From contig NZ_PHNT01000002.1 of the NCBI RefSeq assembly GCF_002834145.1, forward strand, positions 62,001-126,000: a stretch of 64,000 nucleotides of DNA. Direction: 5' to 3'. This DNA comes from Roseovarius salinarum (GTDB lineage: Bacteria > Pseudomonadota > Alphaproteobacteria > Rhodobacterales > Rhodobacteraceae). A model generated the notes under the pieces. That model made no database searches and was not told the origin of the DNA. It saw only the letters and a program-made list of their open reading frames with translations. Below, piece after piece: positions 25,121 through 33,946 of the stretch. How positions within the stretch are numbered: the first letter of the stretch is position 1; each line of letters opens with the position of its first letter. A program made the position numbers and the translations under genes.

Positions 25121-27088
25121 ATGCGGCATCTCACCTACAGACCGGAACTTGACGGGCTGCGCGCCATCGCCGTCACGGCCGTCGTCCTGTTCCACGTGGG
25201 CTTTCCGTCGATGCCGGGTGGCTATGTCGGCGTGGACGTGTTCTTCGTGCTGTCGGGATACCTGATCTGCGGGCAGACCTACCTGCGCCTGCAAGCGGGG
25301 GACTACAGCGCGCGCGATTTCTTCGCCCGCCGCATCCGGCGGCTGGCAATGGCCTATTTCACCTGCTTCCTGGTGACGGCCCTGGTCGCCTCGATGCTGT
25401 TCCTGCCCGAGGAACTGGGCACGGTCTTTGCCAACCTGCTTGGCTCGACCACCTTCACGAACAACTACAACCTTCTGGCATCCCAGGGGTATTTCAATAC
25501 GGCCGCCCACGAGAACCCGTTCCTGCACACCTGGTCGCTGTCGATCGAGGAACAGTTCTACATCGCGCTTCCGCTGCTGATCCTTGCCACGGGGCGCAGC
25601 CTGCGGGTGTTCCGCGCCACCCTCGCGGGGGTCCTGGCGGTGTCGCTGGCGCTGGCGCTTGCCTCCGGCGACGTGATCCACGACCGCGAGGCGCGTTTCT
25701 TCTCCACGACGTTCCGGCTGTGGGAGCTGGCCCTGGGCGGTCTCCTTTTCGTGCTGCTGCATCGTCGCGGCGGTGCGCTGAACCTGCCCTTGGCGCCGGT
25801 GGTTGGGCTGGTGCTGGTGCTGTTGCCGGTGGGGTGGCTCGATGCCGGCACGCTCTACCCCGCCTGGGGCACTTTGCTGCCCACGCTGGGCACGGCGATC
25901 TTGATCGCGACCGCGCTGCCGGCGCATTCGATGGTGGGCCGGCTGCTGGCCACCCGGCCGATGGTCTATCTCGGGCGCATTTCCTACGGCACTTACCTCT
26001 GGCACTGGCCGCTGATCGTGTTCGTGACCTACGTCAACGTCGATCTCGACGATGTGCTGCGCAGCGTGCTGACCCTGGCGTCCTTCGCGCTGGGCGCGCT
26101 GTCCTATCACCTGCTCGAGATGCCGGTGCGGCGCATCGACGTGGCCCGCCACCGGGGCCGGCTGTTCGCGATGTTCGCGGTGCAGACCGCGGTGCTGCTC
26201 GGGGTGGCCGGCTGGCTCTACCAGCAGTCGCACGCGGCCGCGCCGATGCTCGGGGAACGGCTGGCGCGCATCAAGGCCGAGGACCGGGCCTATCCCGAGC
26301 GCTGGAACGCCTGCTGGCTGAGCCCCGGAATGTCCCGATACTGCCGCATCGGCGATCCGGAGGCCGCGGCGCGGCCGTTCCTCGTCTGGGGCGACAGCAT
26401 GGCCAACAGCGCGCTGTGGGCCTTCGAGACCTTCGCCGGCCGCGAGGGGCAGGGCGGATACCTGGCGCCGACCGCCTCCTGTGCGCCCGTCATCGGCGTG
26501 TCACGCGAGTTCTCGGGCGACGAGGAATGCCTTGCCGTCAACCGCGCGGTCCTGACCTTCCTGCAAGAGGCCCCGGCGACGGATGTCTACATGTTCGCCC
26601 GCTGGTCCTATTACGCCGAGGGCTACGAGGATCACCGCAGCGACACGCCCGGCACCGTGCCGCTGGTGGACGGCCGCGGTGCGCCCCCCGAGGGCGAGAC
26701 GCGGGCGGTCTTCGCCGCGGCACTGGATCGCACCCTCGCGGCGATCCCGGACCGTCACCGCGTGACCCTGATCGGGCAGGTACCGGTGTTTCCCTACGCG
26801 GTGCCCCGCGCCATGCTGCGCCAGCACAGGTTCGGCACCGTGCCGCCGGTCAAGACGGTGGCGGATTTCATGGCCCGCAGTGGCGGGACGGTCGCCATGC
26901 TGCGCGCCGCCGCCGCTACCGCGGGCGCGCGACTGATCGAGCCGCACCGGGTGTTCTGCAAGGACGAGACATGCGTATATGCGGCCGACGGCGTGCCGCT
27001 GCTGTCGGACCACGTGCACCTGTCGCGCGCGGGCAACGCGCTGCTGGCCGACCTGCTGGCGCGCCCGCCCGCCGGCGGTAGCCCGTGA
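25121..27088 (+). CDS. OafA-type O-acyltransferase with C-terminal SGNH domain
   Basis: 655 aa. Residues 1-~365 form an acyltransferase-3 membrane domain (ten or so helices) beginning with the family motif RPELDGLRAIAV and including VFFVLSGYLI and HTWSLSIEEQFY. Residues ~400-655 are a periplasmic SGNH-hydrolase-like domain with WGDSMANS (nucleophile Ser) and L-S-D-H-V-H-L-S (catalytic Asp/His). Such proteins acetylate or otherwise acylate LPS O-antigen, capsule or other glycans. It is monocistronic and ends just before a hairpin repeat. Confidence 0.9.
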   Translation: MRHLTYRPELDGLRAIAVTAVVLFHVGFPSMPGGYVGVDVFFVLSGYLICGQTYLRLQAGDYSARDFFARRIRRLAMAYFTCFLVTALVASMLFLPEELGTVFANLLGSTTFTNNYNLLASQGYFNTAAHENPFLHTWSLSIEEQFYIALPLLILATGRSLRVFRATLAGVLAVSLALALASGDVIHDREARFFSTTFRLWELALGGLLFVLLHRRGGALNLPLAPVVGLVLVLLPVGWLDAGTLYPAWGTLLPTLGTAILIATALPAHSMVGRLLATRPMVYLGRISYGTYLWHWPLIVFVTYVNVDLDDVLRSVLTLASFALGALSYHLLEMPVRRIDVARHRGRLFAMFAVQTAVLLGVAGWLYQQSHAAAPMLGERLARIKAEDRAYPERWNACWLSPGMSRYCRIGDPEAAARPFLVWGDSMANSALWAFETFAGREGQGGYLAPTASCAPVIGVSREFSGDEECLAVNRAVLTFLQEAPATDVYMFARWSYYAEGYEDHRSDTPGTVPLVDGRGAPPEGETRAVFAAALDRTLAAIPDRHRVTLIGQVPVFPYAVPRAMLRQHRFGTVPPVKTVADFMARSGGTVAMLRAAAATAGARLIEPHRVFCKDETCVYAADGVPLLSDHVHLSRAGNALLADLLARPPAGGSP

Positions 27089-27099
27089 CCGACAGACGG

Positions 27100-27160
27100 C
27101 TTCATCTTGCCCGAAATACTCCGGGGGTGTCGCCCGAAGGGCGACGGGGGCAGCGCCCCC
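27100..27160 (+). repeat. Intergenic hairpin repeat, copy 2
   Basis: Begins CTTCATCTTGCCCGAAATAC (27100-27119), then a perfect hairpin GTCGCCC/GGGCGAC with a GAA loop (27129-27135 / 27139-27145), then GGGGG/CCCCC around CAGCG (27146-27150 / 27156-27160). It lies between two convergent genes and may act as a terminator. Same element order as copy 1 on the other strand. Confidence 0.7.
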
Positions 27161-27172
27161 TGTGCGAGGGCC

Positions 27173-28357
27173 TCAGCCCACCAGCGCCTTCATGCCGCGC
27201 GACAGACCCTCAAGCGTCATCGGCACCATCGCGTCCTCGAATATCTCGCGGATCATGCCGATCGAGGGCGTGTAGCCCCAGTGCGCCTGTGGCACCGGGT
27301 TGATCCAGAGGTTCGACGGCCACTGCGCGCGGGCGCGCTCCAGCCAGACCTGTCCGGATTCGGGGTTCCAGTGCTCGTTCGCGCCGCCGGGGTAGGCGAT
27401 CTCGTAAGGGCTCATCGAGGCGTCGCCCACGAAGATGCACTTGTAGTCGGACCCGTAGGTGTTGAGCACCTCCCGCGTCGGCGTCACCTCGTTCCAGCGG
27501 CGGCGGTTGTCGCGCCACACGCCCTCGTAGAGGCAGTTGTGGAAATAGTAGTATTCCAGGTGCTTGAACTCGGCGCGCGCGGCCGAGAACAGTTCCTCGA
27601 CCACGTGGACATGCGGGTCCATCGAGCCGCCCACGTCGAGGAACAGCAGCACCTTCACGGCGTTGTGCCGCTCCGGGCGCATCTTCACGTCGAGGTAGCC
27701 GTGCTCGGCCGTCGCGCGGATCGTGTGATCGAGGTCCAGCTCCTCTTCCGCGCCGGTGCGCGCCCATTGCCGCAGGCGCTTGAGCGCGACCTTGATGTTG
27801 CGGGTGCCCAGCTCGACCGTGTCGTCGAGGTTGCGGAACTCGCGCCGGTCCCAGACCTTGACGGCGCGCTGGTGGCGGCTCTCGTCCTGGCCGATACGCA
27901 CGCCCTCGGGGTTGTAGCCGTAGGCACCGAAAGGCGAGGTGCCGGCGGTGCCGATCCATTTCGACCCGCCCTGGTGGCGCTCGGTCTGCTCCTTCAGGCG
28001 CTCGCGCAGGGTCTCCATCAGCTTGTCGAAACCGCCCAGTGCCTCGATCTCGGCCTTTTCCTTTTCCGACAAGTGCTTTTCGGCCTGTCTTTCCAGCCAG
28101 TCGGCGGGCAGGTCGACGGCCTCGAGCATGTCGCCCAGGTCTATCTCTGCCAGCCCTTCGAAGCTGGCGGCGAAGGCGCGGTCGAAACGGTCGATGTGGC
28201 GCTCGTCCTTCACCATGGCGCTGCGCGCGAGGTAGTAGAATCCCTCCACGTCGTAGGTGACGAGATCCGTGGCCATCGCCTCGAGAAAGGTCAGGTATTC
28301 GCGCAGGCTGACCGGGACGCCGTGTTTCCGGAGGTTGTCGAAGAACGGCAGGAACAT
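27173..28357 (-). CDS. VWA-domain protein, CoxE-like
   Basis: 394 aa with a C-terminal von Willebrand A domain whose MIDAS begins at D241 (F-L-D-V-G-G-S-M, D-x-G-x-S), and a later V-G-D-A-S-M-S block. The N-terminal 200 residues are charged and helical. VWA/CoxE proteins act with MoxR AAA+ ATPases to insert metals or remodel protein complexes in the cytoplasm; the partner ATPase is encoded at 30.2-31.0 kb in the same direction. Last gene of the cluster; target unknown. It starts 4 bp after the 55 aa gene. Confidence 0.85.
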   Translation of the reverse strand: MFLPFFDNLRKHGVPVSLREYLTFLEAMATDLVTYDVEGFYYLARSAMVKDERHIDRFDRAFAASFEGLAEIDLGDMLEAVDLPADWLERQAEKHLSEKEKAEIEALGGFDKLMETLRERLKEQTERHQGGSKWIGTAGTSPFGAYGYNPEGVRIGQDESRHQRAVKVWDRREFRNLDDTVELGTRNIKVALKRLRQWARTGAEEELDLDHTIRATAEHGYLDVKMRPERHNAVKVLLFLDVGGSMDPHVHVVEELFSAARAEFKHLEYYYFHNCLYEGVWRDNRRRWNEVTPTREVLNTYGSDYKCIFVGDASMSPYEIAYPGGANEHWNPESGQVWLERARAQWPSNLWINPVPQAHWGYTPSIGMIREIFEDAMVPMTLEGLSRGMKALVG

Positions 28358-28361
28358 CGCC

Positions 28362-28529
28362 TTACAGCGCGTTGCGGTGGATGATCAGCGTCGCGAACAG
28401 GCCGAGGACGGCGAAGATCATCGCGTAGACCGTGCCGTAAAGCAGGATGTCGGCCAGCCGGCCCTTGCGCCGCCATGCTGTGAACGCGCCAAGCGCTGCG
28501 CCCAGCACGGCCCCGATGAGGATGATCAT
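28362..28529 (-). CDS. 55 aa membrane protein in the MoxR-VWA cluster
   Basis: A 55 aa protein of two hydrophobic segments (roughly residues 1-17 and 32-50) joined by a short basic loop W-R-R-K-G-R-L-A-D. It starts with ATG 3 bp beyond the stop of the lipoprotein gene and ends 4 bp before the VWA gene start, so its expression is tied to both. Codon use matches the neighbours. I do not recognise a family; a small helical hairpin anchoring a complex is an inference from topology. Confidence 0.7.
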   Translation of the reverse strand: MIILIGAVLGAALGAFTAWRRKGRLADILLYGTVYAMIFAVLGLFATLIIHRNAL

Positions 28530-28532
28530 GTG

Positions 28533-29900
28533 CTACCCGTCCGTTCGTTTCAGCGGGTTGAGCGCCGATATCTCGCGCAGCTTGGCGCGCACCGCCCAGT
28601 CCGCGCCGTACCCGTATCGCGCCCAGCCGAGGCTGTCCAGCCGCACCTGCCGCGCCTCCGCCCCGCGGCCGGTCAGCTCCAGTGCCTCGGCCCGCAGCAT
28701 CATGAGCGAGGCCAGCAGCGCCGCGTTCTCGTGCCGCTCGGCGGTGGCCAGGTGGGGCCCGATCAGGTCCAGCGCGCGTTCGCCGTCGCCCCGGGCGATG
28801 GCGTGGGCGGCCAGTTGCGACGCCCCGAAGGCCCGGTGCAGCGCGGTGCCGGGCGTGCGGCGGTACATCTTCTGCGCGGCGGTGAAATGGGCGTGCGCGC
28901 GGTCGGGCTCGCCGTTCTGAAGCAGTCGGCCGAGCGCGTAGTGGCTGAACGCCTGGCGGTGGTCCTGCCAGCCGGCGGCGCGCGCGATGCGGACCGCCTT
29001 GCGCGCGGCCGCCAGCCGGTTGCGCATGTCCGCCCCCGGGCCCAGGGCCGTCTGCATCGCCCTTTTCCACCCCTGCGGCGTCGAGGGGGCGAACTGCGCG
29101 GGGCGGTGCTGGCCGCCCGGGTTGAGACGCGCCAGGATCGCCGGCAGGCGGTCGGCCACCTGCCGCTTGGTCATGCCCGAACGCAGTTCGCGCGCGTAGT
29201 AGGCGCGCAGGATCAGCATGTCGAAACCGGTCAGAACGGTGTGCACGTTGTCGTCGTTGAACACGCTGTCCGACAGCCGGTAGAGGTCGTTGAGCGGCCC
29301 CAGGGCCTGGGCCAGTTCCTCGTGCAGGCAGTCACGCACTTCCTGCGGGCTGGCGTCGGAGGGCACGAAGACGGCGAGGCGCTCGCGCCTGGTCAGCGAA
29401 CTCCAGTTCGTCTTCCGGCTGTGGCGCGCCGCGCGGTATTCGGACAGGCGGCTGATGTTGGGGACCACGAAGCAGGCCGCGTTGGGCAGGTTCCGCTGGA
29501 TCTCGCTGCGGCTGACCGCCTCGATGGTTATGTTGGCGCGCTGCCGCGGCGTCATGGCGATGTCGATGCCCGCCTCGTTGCGCAGGCGGTGCAGAAGCCG
29601 GTTCAGGTCGCCCATCAGGGTCGGTGGCGCATTGCCGGTGACACGCACGCTAATCGGTTCCTCGAAGCGCGAGAACCGGGCCAGGCTGCGCCCCGATTCG
29701 AGCTGGAACGCCAGTTCCATGAAATCGCGCCGGATCTCGCGGTTCGACCGTCGCGGCGGCACCGGGCGCGGGGCCGAGAACCGTTTCATCTCGGGCATGG
29801 CGCTGTTGGTGTAGGTCGCCGCGCGCGACGGCATCTCGGTCGAGGGGCCGGGCGTGCAGGCCCCGAGAAACAGGCAGATCGGCAGGACTAGGCGGCGCAT
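28533..29900 (-). CDS. DUF2927-type lipoprotein
   Basis: 455 aa. The N-terminus MRRLVLPICLFLGAC has a lipobox (L-G-A-C, C15), so it is likely a lipoprotein. Residues ~60-270 look like DUF2927, seen in Rhodobacteraceae, with D-C-L-H-E-E-L-A-Q-A-L-G that recalls a metalloprotease-like H-E-x-x-x helix, though no full HEXXH is present. Residues ~310-450 are TPR-like helices (ALGRLLQNGEPDRAHAHF). It sits between the MoxR ATPase and the VWA gene on the same strand. A longer start would destroy the lipobox. Confidence 0.75.
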   Translation of the reverse strand: MRRLVLPICLFLGACTPGPSTEMPSRAATYTNSAMPEMKRFSAPRPVPPRRSNREIRRDFMELAFQLESGRSLARFSRFEEPISVRVTGNAPPTLMGDLNRLLHRLRNEAGIDIAMTPRQRANITIEAVSRSEIQRNLPNAACFVVPNISRLSEYRAARHSRKTNWSSLTRRERLAVFVPSDASPQEVRDCLHEELAQALGPLNDLYRLSDSVFNDDNVHTVLTGFDMLILRAYYARELRSGMTKRQVADRLPAILARLNPGGQHRPAQFAPSTPQGWKRAMQTALGPGADMRNRLAAARKAVRIARAAGWQDHRQAFSHYALGRLLQNGEPDRAHAHFTAAQKMYRRTPGTALHRAFGASQLAAHAIARGDGERALDLIGPHLATAERHENAALLASLMMLRAEALELTGRGAEARQVRLDSLGWARYGYGADWAVRAKLREISALNPLKRTDG

Positions 29901-30172
29901 GGCATTCCCGAAACTCGTATCCGTCACCGCGCCCGAGCGTTGGGCGCCCCTGGCGGTGACGACGGGATGCGTCGGCCCGTGCCGGTTGCCCCGCCCGGTG
30001 TCCGCCGCATCCCGCCGCACTGTACGACAGGACAAGAGGGACGGTCGCCTGTCATGCTGACCGTTGTAAGGTGCCATTTGGACGACACTAAGGCAGAATC
30101 GGCGGAAATGCGACGGATGGTTCCATCCGGTGCGGCGACCCTGCCATCCGCCCCCCATCTCGCCCTGTCGCC

Positions 30173-31018
30173 CTAGCGTTGCCGCCGTGCCATGAAGGCG
30201 AGGCGTTCGAACAGGTGCACGTCCTGTTCGTTCTTCAGCAGCGCGCCGTGCAGCTTGGGCAGGGCGTCCGCGCCGTCGCGGCGCAGGTCGTCCGCGTCGA
30301 GGTCCTCGGCCAGAATCAGCTTCAGCCAGTCGAGCACCTCGGACGTCGAGGGTTTCTTCTTCAGCCCCGTCATCTCGCGGATCTCGAAGAACTGGGTCAA
30401 GGCGGCGGTCAGCAGGCTTTCCTTGATGCCCGGGTGGTGGACCTCGACGATCCGGCGGAGCGTGTCGTGGTCGGGAAAGCGGATGTAGTGGAAGAAGCAG
30501 CGGCGCAGGAACGCGTCGGGCAGCTCCTTTTCGTTGTTCGAGGTGATGATGACGATCGGGCGGTGCTTCGCGCGGATCGTCTCGCCCGTCTCGTAGACGT
30601 GGAACTCCATCCGGTCGAGTTCCTGCAAGAGGTCGTTGGGGAACTCGATGTCGGCCTTGTCGATCTCGTCGATCAGCAGCACGACACGGTCCTCGGACGC
30701 GAAGGCGTCCCACAGCTTGCCGCGCCGGATGTAGTTGGAAATGTCGTGGACACGCTCGTCGCCGAGCTGGCTGTCGCGCAGCCGGCTGACGGCATCGTAT
30801 TCGTAAAGGCCCTGGTGGGCCCGGGTGGTGGACTTGATGTTCCACTCGATCATGTCCAGGCCCAGTCCATCGGCAACCTGCCGGGCCAGCTCCGTCTTGC
30901 CGGTCCCCGGCTCGCCCTTGACGAGCAGCGGGCGCTCGAGCTGCACGGCCGCATTGACGGCAACCGTCAGGTCGTCGGTGGCGACATAGGTATCCGTGCC
31001 GCGGAATTTCGTTTCCAT
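30173..31018 (-). CDS. MoxR-family AAA+ ATPase
   Basis: 281 aa. Walker A GEPGTGKT (35-42), Walker B V-V-L-L-I-D-E-I-D, sensor-1 I-I-T-S-N-N and an arginine finger R-R-C-F-F. MoxR ATPases act as chaperones with VWA proteins, often to mature metalloenzymes. The start at 31018 gives the standard N-terminus (METKFRGTDTY). The gap of 272 bp to the lipoprotein gene is larger than elsewhere in the cluster and may hold a second promoter. Confidence 0.9.
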   Translation of the reverse strand: METKFRGTDTYVATDDLTVAVNAAVQLERPLLVKGEPGTGKTELARQVADGLGLDMIEWNIKSTTRAHQGLYEYDAVSRLRDSQLGDERVHDISNYIRRGKLWDAFASEDRVVLLIDEIDKADIEFPNDLLQELDRMEFHVYETGETIRAKHRPIVIITSNNEKELPDAFLRRCFFHYIRFPDHDTLRRIVEVHHPGIKESLLTAALTQFFEIREMTGLKKKPSTSEVLDWLKLILAEDLDADDLRRDGADALPKLHGALLKNEQDVHLFERLAFMARRQR

Positions 31019-31204
31019 ATCAAACCTTTTCGCGGAAGTTCTGAGTTGTCTCGAGGCGCACAGTAAGCGCAAGGGCAAAACACATCAATGCACGGTGATT
31101 GAGGGGTGACAATCCATCGGTGCGGGTGTAAGTGCAGCCCCGAGGGCGCCAGGTGTCTGAGGAGATTTGCATTGGCAGACGTTGGCCTTGACGAGGGAGC
31201 CGAG

Positions 31205-31627
31205 ATGAAACCGGAAGTGTTCCTGCCGGAGGATTATCGCCCGGCCGAAGACGAACCTTTCATGAATGAGCGGCAGCTGGAGTACTTCCGACGCAAGCTC
31301 ATCAACTGGAAGAACGACCTGCTCGCCGAAAGCCGTGACACGATCGAGGGGTTGCAGGACGGCACGCGCGCGATCCCGGACGTGGCCGACCGGGCCAGCG
31401 AGGAGACCGACCGCGCGCTTGAACTGCGCACCCGCGACCGCCAGCGCAAGCTCGTGGCCAAGATCGACGCGGCCCTGCGCCGCATCGAGGAAGGCGAATA
31501 CGGCTACTGCGAGGTCACGGGCGAACCGATCAGCCTCAAGCGGCTCGATGCGCGGCCCATCGCCACCATGAGCCTGGAGGCACAGGAACGCCACGAACGC
31601 CGCGAGAAGGTCCACCGCGACGATTGA
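31205..31627 (+). CDS. dksA: RNA polymerase-binding transcription factor DksA
   Basis: 140 aa. A coiled coil with the tip residues D59-x-x-D62-x-A64 conserved. Of the four zinc-finger cysteines of E. coli DksA only C102 remains; the others align with T105, S123 and A126. DksA homologues of this single-cysteine type are known from Rhodobacter and are functional without the zinc site. It would bind the RNAP secondary channel and, with ppGpp, tune rRNA and biosynthetic promoters. The ATG at 31205 matches family N-termini; a TTG at 31172 and a GTG at 31106 are open upstream. Confidence 0.9.
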   Translation: MKPEVFLPEDYRPAEDEPFMNERQLEYFRRKLINWKNDLLAESRDTIEGLQDGTRAIPDVADRASEETDRALELRTRDRQRKLVAKIDAALRRIEEGEYGYCEVTGEPISLKRLDARPIATMSLEAQERHERREKVHRDD

Positions 31628-31735
31628 TCCCCGGGGCCACCGCCTGCAGGTCTTTCGGGCCAGTCCGAAAACAGGTGCGCCGGGGTTCCGCCCCGGCGTT
31701 TTTCGTCTCCAGATCGTCCGGCGAGGAGAGGACGC

Positions 31736-32905
31736 ATGGCACTCGACGGTATCAGGGTGGCGGTGATCGGCGCGGGCGTCGGCGGGTTGGCTGCCGCCTG
31801 CGCGCTGGCACGGCGCGGCGCCGAGGTCACGGTGCTCGAACAGGCCCACGAGATTTCCGAGGTCGGCGCCGGCCTGCAGGTCAGCCCCAACGGGTTCGCG
31901 GTGCTTGCCGCGCTGGGGCTGGGCGCGGCGCTGCGCGGCCCGGCGGTGCGGGGCCGCGCCGTCAGCCTGCGCGACTACCGCGGGGACGAGGTGCTGCGCC
32001 TCGACCTCGACCGGCTTGCGCGGCGTGACTTCTGGTTCGTACACCGTGCCGACCTGATCGAGTTGCTTGCGCAGGCCGCCCGCGACGCCGGCGTGCGGAT
32101 CCGGCTTCTGCAGAAGGTTGCCCAGGTCGTTCCGGGTGCGCCGCCCAAGGTGAAGCTGGCCAACGGCGCCGTCGTGCATGCCGATCTCGTCGTCGGCGCC
32201 GACGGGCTGAATTCGAAGGTACGGCCGGCAGTGGACGGCCCGTCCCGGGCGTCCTTTACCGGCCAGACGGCGTGGCGCGCGGTGATCGCCAACGACGAGG
32301 GCGCGGGCCCGGTGGCCCGGGTGCACATGGGGCCGCACCGGCACGTCGTCAGCTACCCGCTGCGCGCCGGCAGCCTGCTCAACATCGTCGCGGTGCAGGA
32401 GCGCGCGGAATGGGCCGAGGAAAGCTGGAGCCGGCCCGGCGACCCCAAGGAACTGCGTGCCGCCTTCTCCGATTTCTGTCCCGAGGTGCGCGGCATGCTC
32501 GACCGGGTCGAGGCGGTGGGCCACTGGGGGCTGTTCCGGCACCCGGTCGCCGAGCGCTGGCACGGCGACGGCGTGGTCCTGCTGGGCGATGCCGCCCATC
32601 CCACGCTGCCTTTCATGGCGCAGGGCGCCTGCATGGCGCTGGAGGATGCCTGGGTGCTGGCCGATGCGCTGGAGGCCGAGGGGGGGCAGGGGGCCGCGCT
32701 GTCCGCCTATCAGGCGCGGCGCAGGCCGCGCGCCGGACGTGTCGTCGCCGCCGCGAATCGCAACGCGTGGAAGTATCACCTTTCCAGCCCGCCGATGCGC
32801 GGGGCCGCGCACGCGGCGCTGCGCCTGGGCGGGTGGCTGGCGCCCGGTGCCATGATCCGCCAGTTCGACTGGATCTACGGCCACGATGTGACACGTGGCG
32901 GCTGA
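31736..32905 (+). CDS. FAD-dependent monooxygenase (salicylate hydroxylase-like)
   Basis: 389 aa flavoprotein hydroxylase. GAGVGG (12-17) binds ADP; the DG motif V-G-A-D-G-L-N-S and the GD motif GDAAHPTLPFMAQGACMALED are intact. The family hydroxylates aromatic or quinoid substrates with NAD(P)H and O2 (salicylate, 3- or 6-hydroxybenzoate/nicotinate types). There is no aromatic-degradation cluster around it, so the substrate is unknown. Cytoplasmic. 108 bp after dksA, preceded by AGGAGAGGACGC. Confidence 0.85.
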   Translation: MALDGIRVAVIGAGVGGLAAACALARRGAEVTVLEQAHEISEVGAGLQVSPNGFAVLAALGLGAALRGPAVRGRAVSLRDYRGDEVLRLDLDRLARRDFWFVHRADLIELLAQAARDAGVRIRLLQKVAQVVPGAPPKVKLANGAVVHADLVVGADGLNSKVRPAVDGPSRASFTGQTAWRAVIANDEGAGPVARVHMGPHRHVVSYPLRAGSLLNIVAVQERAEWAEESWSRPGDPKELRAAFSDFCPEVRGMLDRVEAVGHWGLFRHPVAERWHGDGVVLLGDAAHPTLPFMAQGACMALEDAWVLADALEAEGGQGAALSAYQARRRPRAGRVVAAANRNAWKYHLSSPPMRGAAHAALRLGGWLAPGAMIRQFDWIYGHDVTRGG

Positions 32906-32990
32906 GTGAAACGTGGCGGCCGAGCGCCGCGCGATCCTTTCTCGCGCATCTTGCCCGGAAGGTTCCCGAATCCCTTGTCGTCGTCGGATC

Positions 32991-33773
32991 TCAGAGGTCG
33001 AGGTCCACCCAGACGGGCACGTGGTCGGAGGGTTTTTCGCGCCCGCGAATCTCGCGGTCGATCCCGCAGCCCTCCATCAGGTCGGCGGCTTGCGGGGTCA
33101 GAAGCACGTGGTCGATGCGGATGCCGTCATCGCGCCGCCACGCGCCGCCCTGGTAATCCCAGAAGGTATAGTGCCCCGGGCCGGGATGGCAGGCACGGAA
33201 GGCATCGGTGAAGCCCATGTGCAGCACCCTTCGGAAGGCCGCCCGGCTCTCGGGCAGCGCCAGCGCGTCCTCGGCCCAGGCGGCGGGGTTGGCGGCATCC
33301 GCGTCCTGCGGGATCACGTTGTAGTCGCCGGCCATCAGCGCGGGCTCTTCGGCCGCGAGAAGCTCGGCGGCGCGGATGCGCAGGCGGTCCATCCACGCAA
33401 GCTTGTAGTCGTATTTCGGCCCGGGTGCCGGGTTGCCGTTGGGCAGGTATAGCCCGCAGAGCCGCACGGCGGCCCCGTCGCCCGTGACCGTGGCCTCGAT
33501 CCAGCGCGCCTGCGCGTCGTCCTCGTCACCGGGCAGGCCGCGGCGGATGTCCTCCAGCGGCCGTTTCGACAGGATCGCCACGCCGTTGAAGCTTTTCTGG
33601 CCGTGGGTTTCCACGTTGTAACCGCGGTCCTCGAAAGGCGCGCGGGGAAAATTCTCGTCGACGGACTTGATTTCCTGCAGCAGCACCACGTCGGGCTGCG
33701 CGTCGTCGAGCCAGTCGCAAAGCGCCTGCTGCCGCGCCTTGATCCCGTTGATGTTGAAACTGGCGATCTTCAT
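32991..33773 (-). CDS. xthA: Exodeoxyribonuclease III
   Basis: 260 aa endonuclease/exonuclease/phosphatase-fold enzyme. Present are the start M-K-I-A-S-F-N-I-N-G-I, the catalytic Glu in L-L-Q-E-I-K, the Y and N-P-A-P substrate loops, AGDYNVIP, and the terminal S-D-H-V-P-V-W with the catalytic His. It repairs abasic sites and 3' blocks. Single gene, divergent from the second Hint gene over 173 bp. Confidence 0.92.
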   Translation of the reverse strand: MKIASFNINGIKARQQALCDWLDDAQPDVVLLQEIKSVDENFPRAPFEDRGYNVETHGQKSFNGVAILSKRPLEDIRRGLPGDEDDAQARWIEATVTGDGAAVRLCGLYLPNGNPAPGPKYDYKLAWMDRLRIRAAELLAAEEPALMAGDYNVIPQDADAANPAAWAEDALALPESRAAFRRVLHMGFTDAFRACHPGPGHYTFWDYQGGAWRRDDGIRIDHVLLTPQAADLMEGCGIDREIRGREKPSDHVPVWVDLDL

Positions 33774-33946
33774 GCGTCTCTCCCGCCGGGTCTGCCGCCG
33801 CCTCTATCGCGCAGCGGGGCGGTCGAAACAAGGGATACCCACAAGATGCTCGGGCTCGCCAAATTCTTGCCCCATTCTCGGAATAGTAACCAGTCTGTTG
33901 CAAGAAGGCGAACGACCAAGGCGCCCGGCAAGACGGAGGCAGAGCA

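Noticed and set aside
32944..32960. GCATCTTGCCCGGAAG as a fourth copy of the hairpin repeat
   Set aside because: Only ~10 bases match, and there is no AAATAC core or hairpin.
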